Positions 27,066 to 35,690 of a DNA stretch of 64,000 nt are shown one piece after another. The position numbers and the translations under genes are program-made. The notes under the pieces were generated by a model. That model had not been told where the DNA came from, searched no databases, and saw only the letters and a program-made list of their open reading frames with translations. Source of the stretch: Bradyrhizobium sp. dw_411 (GTDB lineage Bacteria; Pseudomonadota; Alphaproteobacteria; Rhizobiales; Xanthobacteraceae); NCBI RefSeq assembly GCF_018449695.1, contig NZ_JAAVUY010000021.1:1-64000 (forward strand). Direction: 5' to 3'. The first letter of the stretch is position 1; each line of letters begins with the position of its first letter.

Positions 27066-28505
27066 TCACGCGGCGGCCGCGACGTGCAAATTATCGGCGA
27101 TCCAGCGATCGAGATCCGACAGCGCGCGGGCGCTCATCGCCTGCTTCTTCGCCACGGTCTTTTCATTGCCGCGCAGCCGCGTGCCATCGGCGTTTTTGGT
27201 GGGAGCTGCGGCGAGCGGCGGAAACAGGCCAAAATTGATGTTCATCGGCTGGAACGAGCGCGGCCCGGCGTCGATGGTTTCGATATGGCCACCGGTGATG
27301 TGGCCGAGCAGCGATCCCAGCGCCGTCGTCGATGGCGGCGGCGCCAGCAATTGGGAGCGGGCATCGGCCGCAGCATAGAGACCCGCGATCAGCCCGATGC
27401 TGGCTGATTCCACATAACCTTCGCAGCCGGTCATCTGTCCGGCGAAACGCAGCCGCGGTTGCGCGCGCAGACGCAGTTGCGCATCCAGCAGCTTGGGCGA
27501 ATTCAAAAACGTGTTGCGATGCAGGCCGCCAAGCCGGGCGAATTCGGCATTCTCTAGTCCGGGAATGCCGCGGAACACGCGTTGCTGCGCGCCGTGCTTC
27601 AGCTTGGTCTGGAAACCTACGATGTTGTAGAGCGTGCCGAGCTTGTTGTCCTGGCGTAGCTGGACGATGGCGTAAGCCTTTACCGTCGGATTATGCGGGT
27701 TGGTCAATCCGACCGGCTTCATCGGACCATGACGCAGCGTTTCGCGGCCGCGCTCGGCCATCACCTCGATCGGCAGGCAGCCGTCGAAATAGGGCGTGTT
27801 GGTTTCCCACTCCTTGAAGTCGGTCTTTTCGCCGGCAACGAGCGCATCGACAAAGGCGTCGTACTGTTCTTTCGTCATCGGGCAATTGATGTAATCGGCG
27901 CCGGTACCGCCGGGCCCCACCTTGTCGTAGCGCGACTGAAACCACGCCGCCGACATGTCGATGGACTCCCGATGCACGATCGGCGCGATCGCGTCGAAGA
28001 ACGCCAGCGCGTTCTCGTCGGTCAATTCGCGGATCGCCTCCGCGAGCGGCGCGGAGGTCAGGGGGCCGGTTGCGACGATGACGTTGCGCCAGTCCGCCGG
28101 CGGCAGGCCATCGATTTCGGCGCGCCGAATCTCGATCAGGGGATGGTCTTGAAGCGCCTTGGTGACGGCGGCGGAAAATCCGTCGCGATCAACCGCCAAT
28201 GCGCCGCCGGCGGGCACCTGATTGGCGTCGGCCGCGCGCATGATCAGCGAGCCCAGCCGGCGCATTTCGGCGTGCAGCAGGCCGACCGCGTTGTTGACGG
28301 CGTCGTCCGAGCGGAAAGAGTTCGAACACACCAGTTCGGCCAGGCCATCGGTGCGATGGGCCTCGGTCATCAGGTGAGGGCGCATCTCGTGCAGCACGAC
28401 GCGAACGCCGGCATTGGCGACCTGCCAAGCGGCTTCCGAGCCGGCGAGGCCCGCGCCGATGATGTGCACGGGTTCAGAAGGGGATTGGGTAGCTGTCATG
28501 GGCAC
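27066..28505 (-). CDS. trmFO: Methylenetetrahydrofolate--tRNA-(uracil-54-C5)-methyltransferase
   Basis: The 479-residue flavoprotein methylates U54 of tRNA using methylenetetrahydrofolate as carbon donor and reduced FAD. The N-terminal FAD motif is HIIGAGLAGSEAAWQ at about 14-28, followed by VLHEMRPHLMTEAHRTDGLA and the CSNSFRSDD active-site segment. GCEGYVESASIGLIAG near 370 is the GidA-like C-terminal FAD contact. Length is slightly more than the common 440-470. The kinase-like gene sits directly downstream. Confidence 0.96.
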   Translation of the reverse strand: MPMTATQSPSEPVHIIGAGLAGSEAAWQVANAGVRVVLHEMRPHLMTEAHRTDGLAELVCSNSFRSDDAVNNAVGLLHAEMRRLGSLIMRAADANQVPAGGALAVDRDGFSAAVTKALQDHPLIEIRRAEIDGLPPADWRNVIVATGPLTSAPLAEAIRELTDENALAFFDAIAPIVHRESIDMSAAWFQSRYDKVGPGGTGADYINCPMTKEQYDAFVDALVAGEKTDFKEWETNTPYFDGCLPIEVMAERGRETLRHGPMKPVGLTNPHNPTVKAYAIVQLRQDNKLGTLYNIVGFQTKLKHGAQQRVFRGIPGLENAEFARLGGLHRNTFLNSPKLLDAQLRLRAQPRLRFAGQMTGCEGYVESASIGLIAGLYAAADARSQLLAPPPSTTALGSLLGHITGGHIETIDAGPRSFQPMNINFGLFPPLAAAPTKNADGTRLRGNEKTVAKKQAMSARALSDLDRWIADNLHVAAAA

Positions 28506-28558
28506 TGAAGTAGCGCGTTTCCAGGCGAAGTGGAATGCGCGTGCAGCGCAGATACGAC

Positions 28559-28582
28559 AACGCCCGCAACTCGGCGGGCGTT
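28559..28582 (-). terminator. Stem-loop terminator after DUF1127 gene
   Basis: Arms AACGCCCGC and GCGGGCGTT flank a 6-base loop, about 30 bases after the stop codon at 28612. Confidence 0.65.
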
Positions 28583-28611
28583 ATCCGTCTCAACGATGGG
28601 CTGAAACCGGT

Positions 28612-28764
28612 TCAGCCGTTATGGCTGCCGGCTGCAACGCGCGGAATGTCCGAGCGATCAAGGCCGATATCGGCCAGTTCGCGATCGCTAAGCTGGGACA
28701 GTTCGCTGACATTGCGCTGATAGTCCCGGAAAGCCTGGATCATGCGGATGAGCGAGAGCAACAT
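28612..28764 (-). CDS. DUF1127 small protein
   Basis: This 50-residue protein was found by reading the minus strand and is too short for many gene callers. It reads MLLSLIRMIQAFRDYQRNV followed by ELSQLSDRELADIGLDRSDI, the DUF1127 signature of a short helical, Arg-rich peptide. An AAGGAGA ribosome binding site lies 7 bases before the ATG. DUF1127 proteins are frequent in alphaproteobacteria; some affect phosphate or RNA metabolism, and the role of this one is unknown. The terminator at 28559-28582 follows. Confidence 0.85.
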   Translation of the reverse strand: MLLSLIRMIQAFRDYQRNVSELSQLSDRELADIGLDRSDIPRVAAGSHNG

Positions 28765-29173
28765 GGGTAATCTCCTTGTATCGACGATTCAGCCTTTGAA
28801 AGCGGGCCTCATCGTTGAAATGAATATAGAGCGAGATGTTGCGATGCAGAAGTTATTATGTTGCGGTGCAGCTAATCATTAAATGCATGGCATTCGTAAG
28901 AAACGATTAACCGTTCCGCTTGGCTGCTGAAGGATTGCGCCAGCCGCGCAATATCGCGGAAAATTTGAGAAAATAGCCCTGTTAAGGTGGGTTTTTTGAT
29001 GTTGAGGTAACCCGGTACCCCAATAGGGACGGCGGCGGCAATGTCTGAGACAAAGCCGATATCGCTAAATAGGGACGTTAAACGCCCGCGTTGAGGCTTG
29101 GTTGGAGCTACCGATCATGCGTGATTCGCATTGCATTAAAGTGAACTAAAAATCACTCTTTAAGAGGGCAATA
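28765..29173. other. Long intergenic region
   Basis: No gene is supported. The segment holds the DUF1127 promoter and may hold a leader or small RNA, as it is markedly AT-richer than its flanks. A weak hairpin near 29138-29161 (arms AAAGTGA and TCACTCTTT) lies just beyond the lytic transglycosylase stop and could end that transcript. Confidence 0.4.
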
Positions 29174-30001
29174 TCAGGGAGCCTTCGCGAGCTGGGTGGC
29201 GAAATATCCAATCGTCTTGGCGTACACTTCGCTCTTGTTCCACTCCTGCAGCACTTTGAAATTCGCGCTCCCGGGCTCCCAGCCCTTGCCGGCTTGCCAG
29301 CCATAGCTCTTGAGGAAATTCGCGGTTGAGGCGAGTACGTCAGCCGGGCTGCGCAGGAGGTCGCGACGGCCGTTATTGTCGAAATCCACCGCGTACTTGA
29401 TGTAGGACGACGGCATGAACTGGGTCTGGCCGATTTCGCCGGCCCAGGCGCCGCGCAGATCCGCCGGCGCAATGTCGCCGCGCTCGATGATGCGGAGCGC
29501 ATCCATCAATTCGGCCTTGAACATGTCGGAGCGGCGGCAATCATAGGCCAGCGTCGCCAGCGACCGCAGGGTCGGGAATTTTCCGATATTGACCCCGAAG
29601 TCCGTTTCCAGTCCCCAGATCGCGACCACGACTTCGCCGGGCACGCCATAGGTCTGCTCGACCCGTGACAGCACCGAACCATATTGCTTAAGCATGTTGG
29701 CGCCGCGCGTCATGCGGGGAGGCACCATGCGGCCGGAAAATTCCTCAAAGGTCTGGGTGAAGACCTTTTGCGAGTGATCCCGCGCGAGCACGCTTTGATC
29801 CAGCGTCACGCCGTTCAGGCCGGATGCAATGGCGGCCTGGGAAATTCCCTTGGCTGCGGCTTCGGCTTTGAAATCGTCGAGCCAGGTCTGGAAGCTGCCG
29901 GTACCGCAGGGTGCCGCCAGTGCCGGCGGCTGCGACGTCGTCACGACAGCGCCGATGACGACGGCGCTCAAAAGGCTACGGAAGACCAGGGAGTTTCTCA
30001 C
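29174..30001 (-). CDS. Lytic murein transglycosylase (MltB family)
   Basis: This product of about 275 residues cleaves peptidoglycan glycan strands to 1,6-anhydro ends. The catalytic Glu lies in VVVAIWGLETDFGVN, and AGEIGQTQFMPSSY is the family's second landmark. A signal peptide (RNSLVFRSLLSAVVIGAV, cleavage near Ala31) follows a GTG start at 30001. The frame is open upstream to 30211, with an ATG at 30118, but that would bury the signal peptide inside the protein; the ribosome binding site at 30001 is weak, so the start is not certain. There is no lipobox, so the enzyme is probably periplasmic and soluble. Confidence 0.88.
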   Translation of the reverse strand: MRNSLVFRSLLSAVVIGAVVTTSQPPALAAPCGTGSFQTWLDDFKAEAAAKGISQAAIASGLNGVTLDQSVLARDHSQKVFTQTFEEFSGRMVPPRMTRGANMLKQYGSVLSRVEQTYGVPGEVVVAIWGLETDFGVNIGKFPTLRSLATLAYDCRRSDMFKAELMDALRIIERGDIAPADLRGAWAGEIGQTQFMPSSYIKYAVDFDNNGRRDLLRSPADVLASTANFLKSYGWQAGKGWEPGSANFKVLQEWNKSEVYAKTIGYFATQLAKAP

Positions 30002-30130
30002 TGAATCGATTCGCTTTTTGATGGAGGGGGATACCGGCACACAAGATGTCAGGTGGAACCGCGGCCAAAACAAGGCCTCGTCGCAAGGGGCATTTTTCGA
30101 AGGATACCGCGAATACATGACATCGCAAAT

Positions 30131-30153
30131 CGCCGGTCGACAATCGACCGGCG
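30131..30153. repeat. Perfect inverted repeat
   Basis: Arms CGCCGGTCGA and TCGACCGGCG are separated by CAA. It lies in the gap between the DUF2189 gene and the lytic transglycosylase and has no U-run, so it may be a weak terminator, processing site or operator. Confidence 0.5.
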
Positions 30154-30214
30154 ATCCAGCGGCAGGCTCACCCTGTGCACGGCGTTTTAAGCGTCGCTCT
30201 TCAAGTGTCACTCT

Positions 30215-31129
30215 TCAAGTGTCGTTCTTGCGCCGCCACGGAAACAGGGCGGACGGAAAATCCGCCGCCGAGCGCCGCTCGCGTTGCGGGCGCGGAGGGA
30301 GCGGCCGTGGATTGGGATCCGGTGCGATGACCTTGCGATAGAGATGCCAGGTGGCATGGCCGAGCAGGGGGATGACGATGGTGAGGCCGAGGAAGGCGGG
30401 CAGCGATCCCGCCACCAGCAGCGCCGCCACGATCAATCCCCAGACCGCCATCGGCAGCGGATTTTGCGCGACTGCCCGCAGCGATGTCACCATCGCATCG
30501 CCGGCGCCGGCTTGACGGTCGAGCATCAAGGGGAACGACACCACGCTGACGCACAGCGCCACGACCGCGAACAGGAAGCCCACGCTGCAGCCCGCGATGA
30601 TCAGCCACCATCCCTGCGATGTCGTCAGCACCCGCCGGGCGAAGTCGGGAATACCGGCGGCGGCCTCGTAGCCGAAGGCCGCGACGTAAATGGCTTGCGC
30701 CGTGGCGACCCAGGTTACGAACAGCGCCAGCAACAGCGTGCCGAGCCCGAGCATCGCGCCGAACGAGGGCGAACGCAGCACATCGAGGGCATCCCAGGCC
30801 GAAGCCTGTTGCCCCAGCTCGCGGCGGCGGCTGAGTTCATAAAGACCGAGCGCGGCAAACGGGCCGAGCAGGGCAAAGCCCGCGGCCAGCGGGAACAGCA
30901 GCGGCAGCACCGAGTAACCCAGCACCGTTCGCGCCAGCACCAACCCGAGTATCGGATAGATCACGCACAGAATGGCGGCGTGGCTCGGCACCGCCTTGAA
31001 ATCTTCCCATCCGAGCCGCAGCGCGTCATGCAGGTCGGATAGCCGGATCTTCCGGATCACCGGTATCGCCGCTTGATCTGGCGCGGACGGGGCCAGTGGC
31101 GCGGCATTGCCTGAGTATGGTGTGGCCAT
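30215..31129 (-). CDS. DUF2189 integral membrane protein
   Basis: This 304-residue protein has a cytoplasmic N-terminus with IRKIRLSDLHDALRLGWEDF, the DUF2189 landmark, then six or so hydrophobic helices, and a Pro/Arg-rich C-terminal tail. The function of the family is unknown; related proteins are found near cytochrome oxidase genes in some bacteria. The start at 31129 has GGGAGACAA upstream, so I prefer it to 31279, which would add a second, implausible signal-like segment. Confidence 0.82.
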   Translation of the reverse strand: MATPYSGNAAPLAPSAPDQAAIPVIRKIRLSDLHDALRLGWEDFKAVPSHAAILCVIYPILGLVLARTVLGYSVLPLLFPLAAGFALLGPFAALGLYELSRRRELGQQASAWDALDVLRSPSFGAMLGLGTLLLALFVTWVATAQAIYVAAFGYEAAAGIPDFARRVLTTSQGWWLIIAGCSVGFLFAVVALCVSVVSFPLMLDRQAGAGDAMVTSLRAVAQNPLPMAVWGLIVAALLVAGSLPAFLGLTIVIPLLGHATWHLYRKVIAPDPNPRPLPPRPQRERRSAADFPSALFPWRRKNDT

Positions 31130-31607
31130 GGTCGTTGTCTCCCTTGATGCAGCAGCTCCATGTCGCGCCGGTTGAGGGCGCGCGCAGCCGTCTGCAGAAA
31201 TGATCACGATCAGACCAGACGCGAAGACAGGAAACCAAAACTGGCCGTGTCGCGAACTGAACCACCAGCGTACTCTCAATTGCCGAAGTCGTCTAATGGG
31301 CGATGCGACCGCTCACGCGTGATTGAATGACGCCGGAACGTGCCGCACCGCACACGGTATCGCGCAAATCAGATGCAATCATCGCAATGCGTGCGACGAA
31401 ATGCACCGCGATGACGAACGTATTTGCACCACGCCTGTGTCACTATGCCGTCATTCCGCCTCAGTTAAGCTAGCTCCATAGCGGGCCTCGTGCATTGGCA
31501 AGTGCAACCGAGGCGGCTAGGCTTCGCGACGATCCGGCTTCGTGCTGCCGGTAGCCGGGAGCGTTGTTTAACCCTTCAGGGATCACTGGGTTCATTGGGA
31601 GCATATG
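31130..31607. other. Divergent intergenic region
   Basis: No gene supported. It holds promoters for the DUF2189 gene (minus) and the DUF3597 gene (plus). I see no distinctive motif. Confidence 0.35.
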
Positions 31608-32015
31608 ATGAGCATTTTCGGAAAAATCATGGGCGCGATTTTCGGCCATTCGGCGACTGCGGCACCCGCAAGCGGCGGCACCGCGGCGAGCCCGACATCC
31701 AGCCCGGCGGCGGCACCCTCCGGCGGCTCGTCGTCGGCTCCGGCTGCACCGGCCCAATCGGTTGACGTTGCGCCGATCCTCGACAAGGCCGTCAAGGCCA
31801 AGGGCGAGAAGCTGGAATGGCGGACCTCGATTGTCGACCTGATGAAGGCGCTCGATATCGACTCCAGTCTTTCCGCGCGCAAGGAACTGGCCCATGAGCT
31901 CGGCTACACCGGCGACACCAATGACTCCGCCAGCATGAACATCTGGCTGCACAAGCAGGTGATGTCCAAGCTGGCCGCCAATGGCGGCAAGCTGCCGGCC
32001 GACGTCAAGTGGTGA
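31608..32015 (+). CDS. DUF3597 protein
   Basis: This protein of about 135 residues begins with a short amphipathic segment, MSIFGKIMGAIFG, followed by an Ala/Ser/Pro-rich linker and a C-terminal domain: SVDVAPILDKAVKAKGEKLE, then WRTSIVDLMKALDIDSSLSA and ELGYTGD. This matches DUF3597, a small helical domain thought to resemble peptidoglycan-binding modules. The start is either 31605 or 31608, as two ATG codons are adjacent. A strong terminator follows, so the gene is monocistronic. Confidence 0.85.
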   Translation: MSIFGKIMGAIFGHSATAAPASGGTAASPTSSPAAAPSGGSSSAPAAPAQSVDVAPILDKAVKAKGEKLEWRTSIVDLMKALDIDSSLSARKELAHELGYTGDTNDSASMNIWLHKQVMSKLAANGGKLPADVKW

Positions 32016-32051
32016 GCGATAACAGCGCATAAGCCCAAAAGGCTCCAATCC

Positions 32052-32080
32052 AAAAGGCCCGCCTTCGCGCGGGCCTTTTT
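32052..32080 (+). terminator. Rho-independent terminator
   Basis: Arms AAAGGCCCGC and GCGGGCCTTT flank a short loop, ending in TTTTT. It ends the DUF3597 gene. Confidence 0.85.
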
Positions 32081-32163
32081 CGTTCTCAAATACCCCGTCT
32101 TGCCCGGCGCGAATTGCGGGGCTAGACAGGCGCTCGAACAAGACCAAGACACGGGAGCTACCC

Positions 32164-32967
32164 ATGAAAACCGTCGATAAGTCCGTTGATCGCAGGACCA
32201 TCCTGGCCTCAGGCGCGCTGGCGCTGGCGGGTGCCGCGACCCAGGCCGCTCCGGCGCAGGCCCAGGCTGGCGGAAAGCCGATCTTCACGGTGCCGGCGAT
32301 CACGATCCCGATTGCGGGCGAGACCGAGGTATTTCCGGTGCGCCGCATCTATTGCATCGGCCGCAACTACGCCGCGCATGCGATCGAGCGCGGCTCCGAT
32401 CCGACCCGCGAGCCGCCGTTCTTCTTCCAGAAGCCGACCGATGCGATCCAGAACGTCAAGGTCGGCGAAGTGGCGGATCATCCCTATCCCTCGCTGACCA
32501 AGAACTATCACCATGAGGTCGAACTGGTCGCAGCGCTGAAATCCGGCGGCACCAACATCGCGCCGGACCAGGCGCTGCAGCACGTCTATGGCTATGCGCT
32601 CGGCCTCGACATGACCCGTCGCGATCTGCAGAACGGCATGTCGGCTGAAAAGAAGCCGTGGGAAATCGGCAAGAGCTTCGACCATGGCGCGGTGATTGGT
32701 CCGATTCACCCGGTGTCGAAGACCGGCCATTTCGCCAAGGGCGCGATCTCGCTGGCGGTCAACGGCACGGTGCGCCAGACCTCCGATCTCGACAAGATGA
32801 TCTGGAGCGTCGCCGAGCAGATCGCCAAATTGTCCGAAGCTTTTGAGCTGAAGGCTGGCGACATCATCTACTCCGGCACGCCCGAGAATGTCGGCCCGGT
32901 CGTGAAGGGCGATGTGCTGTTGTGCAAGCTGGACGGTTTGCCGGATATGTCGATCCGGATTGTGTAA
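32164..32967 (+). CDS. Tat-leader fumarylacetoacetate hydrolase-family protein
   Basis: The 267-residue protein belongs to the FAH superfamily, whose members hydrolyse or decarboxylate acyl-pyruvates. The fold landmarks RIYCIGRNYAAHA, PPFFFQKPTDAI, NYHHEVELV and DIIYSGTPENVG are present, including the Glu ligands in HEVEL. The N-terminus is unusual, with DRRTILASGALALAGAA, a twin-arginine leader cleaved near residue 35. Most relatives are cytosolic, so export is uncommon. The substrate is unknown. Confidence 0.85.
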   Translation: MKTVDKSVDRRTILASGALALAGAATQAAPAQAQAGGKPIFTVPAITIPIAGETEVFPVRRIYCIGRNYAAHAIERGSDPTREPPFFFQKPTDAIQNVKVGEVADHPYPSLTKNYHHEVELVAALKSGGTNIAPDQALQHVYGYALGLDMTRRDLQNGMSAEKKPWEIGKSFDHGAVIGPIHPVSKTGHFAKGAISLAVNGTVRQTSDLDKMIWSVAEQIAKLSEAFELKAGDIIYSGTPENVGPVVKGDVLLCKLDGLPDMSIRIV

Positions 32968-32982
32968 AGACAACTTCGTCAT

Positions 32983-33092
32983 TCCGGGTCGCGCATAAGC
33001 GCGAACCCGGAATCTCGCGAGGCTTGGCTGCGATTTCTTTTCCAAATTATCTCTGGGTTCCGGGTTCGACGCGTTGCGTCGCCCCGGAACGA
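32983..33092. repeat. Palindromic intergenic repeats
   Basis: One element has arms ATTCCGGGT and ACCCGGAAT around CGCGCATAAGCGCGA (32983-33014). A second, 33053-33092, has GGTTCCGGG and CCCCGGAAC as its ends. Copies of the same family occur at 34459-34540 and 47372-47405. Confidence 0.75.
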
Positions 33093-33106
33093 TGGTGCCA
33101 GGTACA

Positions 33107-33379
33107 TCACCCCACCAGATCCGCGAACTCCGGATGCTTCCCTAAATAATCCACCACGAAGCCGCAGCCGGCGATCACTTTTAATCCGTCGGCGCGGATC
33201 AGTTGCAGTGCGCCTTGCACGAGTTCGGAGGCGATGCCGCGGCCGCGCAGCGCGCGCGGGGTCTCGGTGTGGGTGATGATCACGCTCGATGGCGTCAGGC
33301 GATAATTCGCAAACGCCACTGCGCCCTCGACGTCGAGTTCGAAGCGGCTGAGCGCCTTGTTGTCGCGAACTTTGTTCAT
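33107..33379 (-). CDS. Small GNAT-family acetyltransferase
   Basis: The 90-residue protein is a minimal GCN5-related N-acetyltransferase of the NATD1/YjdJ type. The acetyl-CoA binding loop is LRGRGIASELVQGALQLI, and VIAGCGFVVDYLGKHPEFADL is the C-terminal part. There is no room for other domains. It ends in palindromic repeat DNA and is directly downstream of a paralogue, 7 bases after its stop. Confidence 0.88.
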   Translation of the reverse strand: MNKVRDNKALSRFELDVEGAVAFANYRLTPSSVIITHTETPRALRGRGIASELVQGALQLIRADGLKVIAGCGFVVDYLGKHPEFADLVG

Positions 33380-33386
33380 CTCGATT

Positions 33387-33677
33387 TCATTTCAGCAAAT
33401 CCTGATAAGCGGCGTGCTTCTCGATGAAGGCCTTCACGAACGGGCATTCCGGGATCACCTTCAATCCGTCCGATCGCACCTGGTCGAGCGCGCCTCTGAT
33501 CAGTTTCGAGCCGATACCCTTGCCACCGAGCTCCGGCGGCACCACGGTATGAACGAAGGTGATGACGCCATCGGCGAGCGTGTAATAGCTGGCGGCGATG
33601 TGGCCTTCGACGGCGAGTTCATAGCGATGTTTCGATATGTTGTTGACCACGTCGCTTGTTTTATCGGCGTCTGACAT
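33387..33677 (-). CDS. Small GNAT-family acetyltransferase
   Basis: This 96-residue NATD1/YjdJ-type acetyltransferase has GGKGIGSKLIRGALDQVRSDGL as acetyl-CoA loop region and PECPFVKAFIEKHAAYQDLL as C-terminal part. The start at 33677 is used, as 93 bases upstream would be inside the DUF3828 gene. It shares structure and order with the paralogue downstream; the two may have arisen by tandem duplication. It lies 2 bases downstream of the DUF3828 stop, so all three genes are likely one operon. Confidence 0.88.
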   Translation of the reverse strand: MSDADKTSDVVNNISKHRYELAVEGHIAASYYTLADGVITFVHTVVPPELGGKGIGSKLIRGALDQVRSDGLKVIPECPFVKAFIEKHAAYQDLLK

Positions 33678-33679
33678 GA

Positions 33680-34213
33680 TCACGCGACGTCCTTCAAGGT
33701 CTCGGAGAGAATATCGCGGAGCGACCATGCGTCGCCGTCGACGGTGCTGCTGATGTCGTCGATTTTCCATTTGCCGTCGTTGCGCACGAACTTGTAGCGG
33801 ATAATCTCGTCGGAAGGTTTGGCCCGGGCCATACGGCCGGTGAGGGTGACGGCGACCAGCGCCGTGTCGGCTTCGAGCTTTTCCGCTGCCACCTTGAATG
33901 ATTTGACGTCAGGCTCGTCCGAATTGGTGACGGGATCGAAATCAATCGGTCCGGCGTCGCCTTTCTTGGTGTTGGCGTCGGCGCGCGCCCACAGATCGAT
34001 CAGCGATTTCGACAGATACTTTGCTTTCGCGGCCTTGTCTTCGATCACGAACCCGCCGCCGCTGTTGCCTTTGCCCTTGGCGACGCGCGTGTAGATCGCG
34101 GTGAGGATCGCCACCGGATCGTTTTGCGCCGGTGCGGGCTGCGCGGCACGGGCGCGGGGAACAAGGGGGCCGGCCAGCAGGCAGGCGAGAGCGAAATGGC
34201 GTCGGGTGATCAT
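33680..34213 (-). CDS. Secreted DUF3828-like protein
   Basis: The 177-residue protein begins with MITRRHFALACLLAG, a twin-arginine-like leader (TRRHFAL) with cleavage near Ala23. The mature part, with DPVAILTAIYTRVAKGKG, AKYLSKSLIDLWARAD, and KFVRNDGKWKIDDI, has the NTF2-like layout of DUF3828. The function of the family is unknown. It leads a probable operon with the two GNAT genes. Confidence 0.75.
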   Translation of the reverse strand: MITRRHFALACLLAGPLVPRARAAQPAPAQNDPVAILTAIYTRVAKGKGNSGGGFVIEDKAAKAKYLSKSLIDLWARADANTKKGDAGPIDFDPVTNSDEPDVKSFKVAAEKLEADTALVAVTLTGRMARAKPSDEIIRYKFVRNDGKWKIDDISSTVDGDAWSLRDILSETLKDVA

Positions 34214-34301
34214 GGCGGTCCTCAGAGCGAATAGGCCTTGCTTATAGTCGAGAATGCGGCCTTCGTGGGAAGTATGCTGGCATCATCGCGGAGAGAATAT
34301 C

Positions 34302-34430
34302 ATGGCCAATGAAAAAGGCCCCAACGTCAAGAAGAAGCAGAAGTGCAAGAATTGCGAAGGCAAGGGCCTGCTCAAGAAGGGCGACAAGGTCGTCAAATGC
34401 CAGCGCTGCGGCGGGACGGGATTGCGGTGA
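34302..34430 (+). CDS. DnaJ-type zinc-finger microprotein
   Basis: This 42-residue product was found by direct translation. It reads MANEKGPNVKKKQKCKNCEG with a second motif CQRCGGTG near its C-terminus. The two CxxCxGxG units are exactly the spacing found in the zinc-binding region of DnaJ, here without a J domain. Upstream is GGAGAGAAT, a usable ribosome binding site. One zinc atom could be bound by the four cysteines. It may be a small chaperone-related or RNA-binding protein. No partner is visible. Confidence 0.75.
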   Translation: MANEKGPNVKKKQKCKNCEGKGLLKKGDKVVKCQRCGGTGLR

Positions 34431-34458
34431 GGCGTCTCGCGTGTTGCGTAATTTCAAC

Positions 34459-34540
34459 GTCATTCCGGGGCACGCGAAGCGTGAACCCGGAATCTCGAGA
34501 TTCCGGGTTCGATGCTGCGCATCGCCCCGGAATGACGTTG
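34459..34540. repeat. Tandem palindromic intergenic repeats
   Basis: Arms CATTCCGGGG (34461-34470) and CCCCGGAATG (34525-34534) enclose two smaller palindromes of the same type, with TTCACGCTTCGCGTG-like cores and the motif CCGGAATCTCGAGATTCCGG at the centre. Confidence 0.75.
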
Positions 34541-34640
34541 ATGGTTTGGCACACCCATTAACAAGCTCTCCTGAATCTGATTGAAGGTTCGCGCAGCCAT
34601 TCCATCGGTCGCCAATTGTTGATCTCCGGAGAATTCCCCC

Positions 34641-34841
34641 ATGAAGCTCATTCTCAATCTCCTCGGCGTTGTCCTTCTCATCGTGGCCGCCGTGTATTTC
34701 CTGATTCCCGCCGATCAATTGCCGGCGTTCTTTCCCGGCCACGAGGCCGGCGTGACGCATGTTCACACCAAGCACGGCATTGTCGCCGGTGTCGCAGGTC
34801 TGGTGCTGCTGGGCGCGGGGATGTGGATGGGACGCAGGTGA
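34641..34841 (+). CDS. Small membrane protein
   Basis: The 66-residue protein has two hydrophobic helices, MKLILNLLGVVLLIVAAVYF at the N-terminus and IVAGVAGLVLLGAGMWM at the C-terminus, joined by a His-rich loop (HVHTKHG). A ribosome binding site, CCGGAGAA, lies upstream. I do not recognise a characterised family; similar two-helix proteins are frequent in Bradyrhizobium. Confidence 0.75.
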   Translation: MKLILNLLGVVLLIVAAVYFLIPADQLPAFFPGHEAGVTHVHTKHGIVAGVAGLVLLGAGMWMGRR

Positions 34842-35690
34842 GAGGGGCGTCATTGCTCTGCCGCTCGCTATGGTCGTCATTGCGAGGAGCGAAGCGACGA
34901 AGCAATCCATTCTTTCTTTGCGCCGTGCCATGGATTGCTTCGCTTCGCTCGCAATGACGGCAATCTCTCTCTCGTCGTCCCTGCGCACGCAGGGACCCAT
35001 ACGCTGCGGCGGTAATTTTAAGAGACGCTGTTCGACGGCTTTCGCGCAACACAACATCCTGTGGTTATGGGTCCCTGCGTGCGCTGGGACGACGAGACAC
35101 ACCTTCGCGTTCCCGCGGCTTGTTCTGCCCGAGTTCTGCAAATTCTTCCGCCCCTAAAGAGGGCGCGGGGAATGCCGGGCGGCCTGGTGCGCCCGCAGCC
35201 GCGTGTGCGAAGGTCGTAAGTAAAAAGGCACACGCGTTAGTCAGGTCACACCGGAAACACCCAGCATTCCCCACGCAATGGTTTTACGACTTATTTCGTA
35301 CTCTCCCCGGTGATCGGGCTCTTTTGCCACCGTCGCCAGTAGATCACTCTACCAACTTGACGCCAGCGTCGAGGCGTCAGGACCACACGACTTCGCCGTC
35401 CGCTTTTGCGCCATTCGTCAAAGGCGCATCCGCGTCCATCGCATCCCGTTCCGCGTCCGTGACGATCGCGAGCCGCCCCTCCTGTGGAACGGGACGGGGG
35501 CGTTATACAAATGATTTGGGTCTTCGGAAAATCAGAATATTTTTCCGGAAGGAGCTGGACTTTGATTTTGCGGGAGGTGCATTTGGTTTGCCCGTCGGGT
35601 AACAAAGACGCCGCTTCTCAGGCGAGATTGTTCCTGTTATGTCCCATCGACGCGATCATGTGGTGATAGGTTCAGGTAAGGGACGGGCGC
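34842..35690. repeat. Mosaic of intergenic repeats, no intact gene
   Basis: This 850-base stretch contains several repeat units. Inverted arms ATTGCGAGGAGCGAAGCGA and CGCTTCGCTCGCAATGAC lie at 34879-34957, and CGTCCCTGCGCACGCAGGGA-type arms at 34977-35092. From 35101 to about 35480 runs a segment starting TTCCCGCGGCTTGTTCTGCC, and from 35490 to about 35600 another carrying TTCGGAAAATCAGAATATTT. Sequences like the last two recur many times in Bradyrhizobium genomes as far as I recall, often miscalled as short proteins. The reading frames here have no ribosome binding sites or recognisable products. Confidence 0.65.

Noticed and set aside
27693..28508. 271-codon plus-strand frame antisense to trmFO
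   Set aside because: trmFO is certain; the frame has shadow composition.
34872..35100. Possible CRISPR array
   Set aside because: Repeat units are inverted and unequal in size, with no regular spacers or cas genes.
35120..35605. Overlapping short frames on both strands as possible genes
   Set aside because: They match repeated intergenic sequence, lack ribosome binding sites and have no recognisable products.
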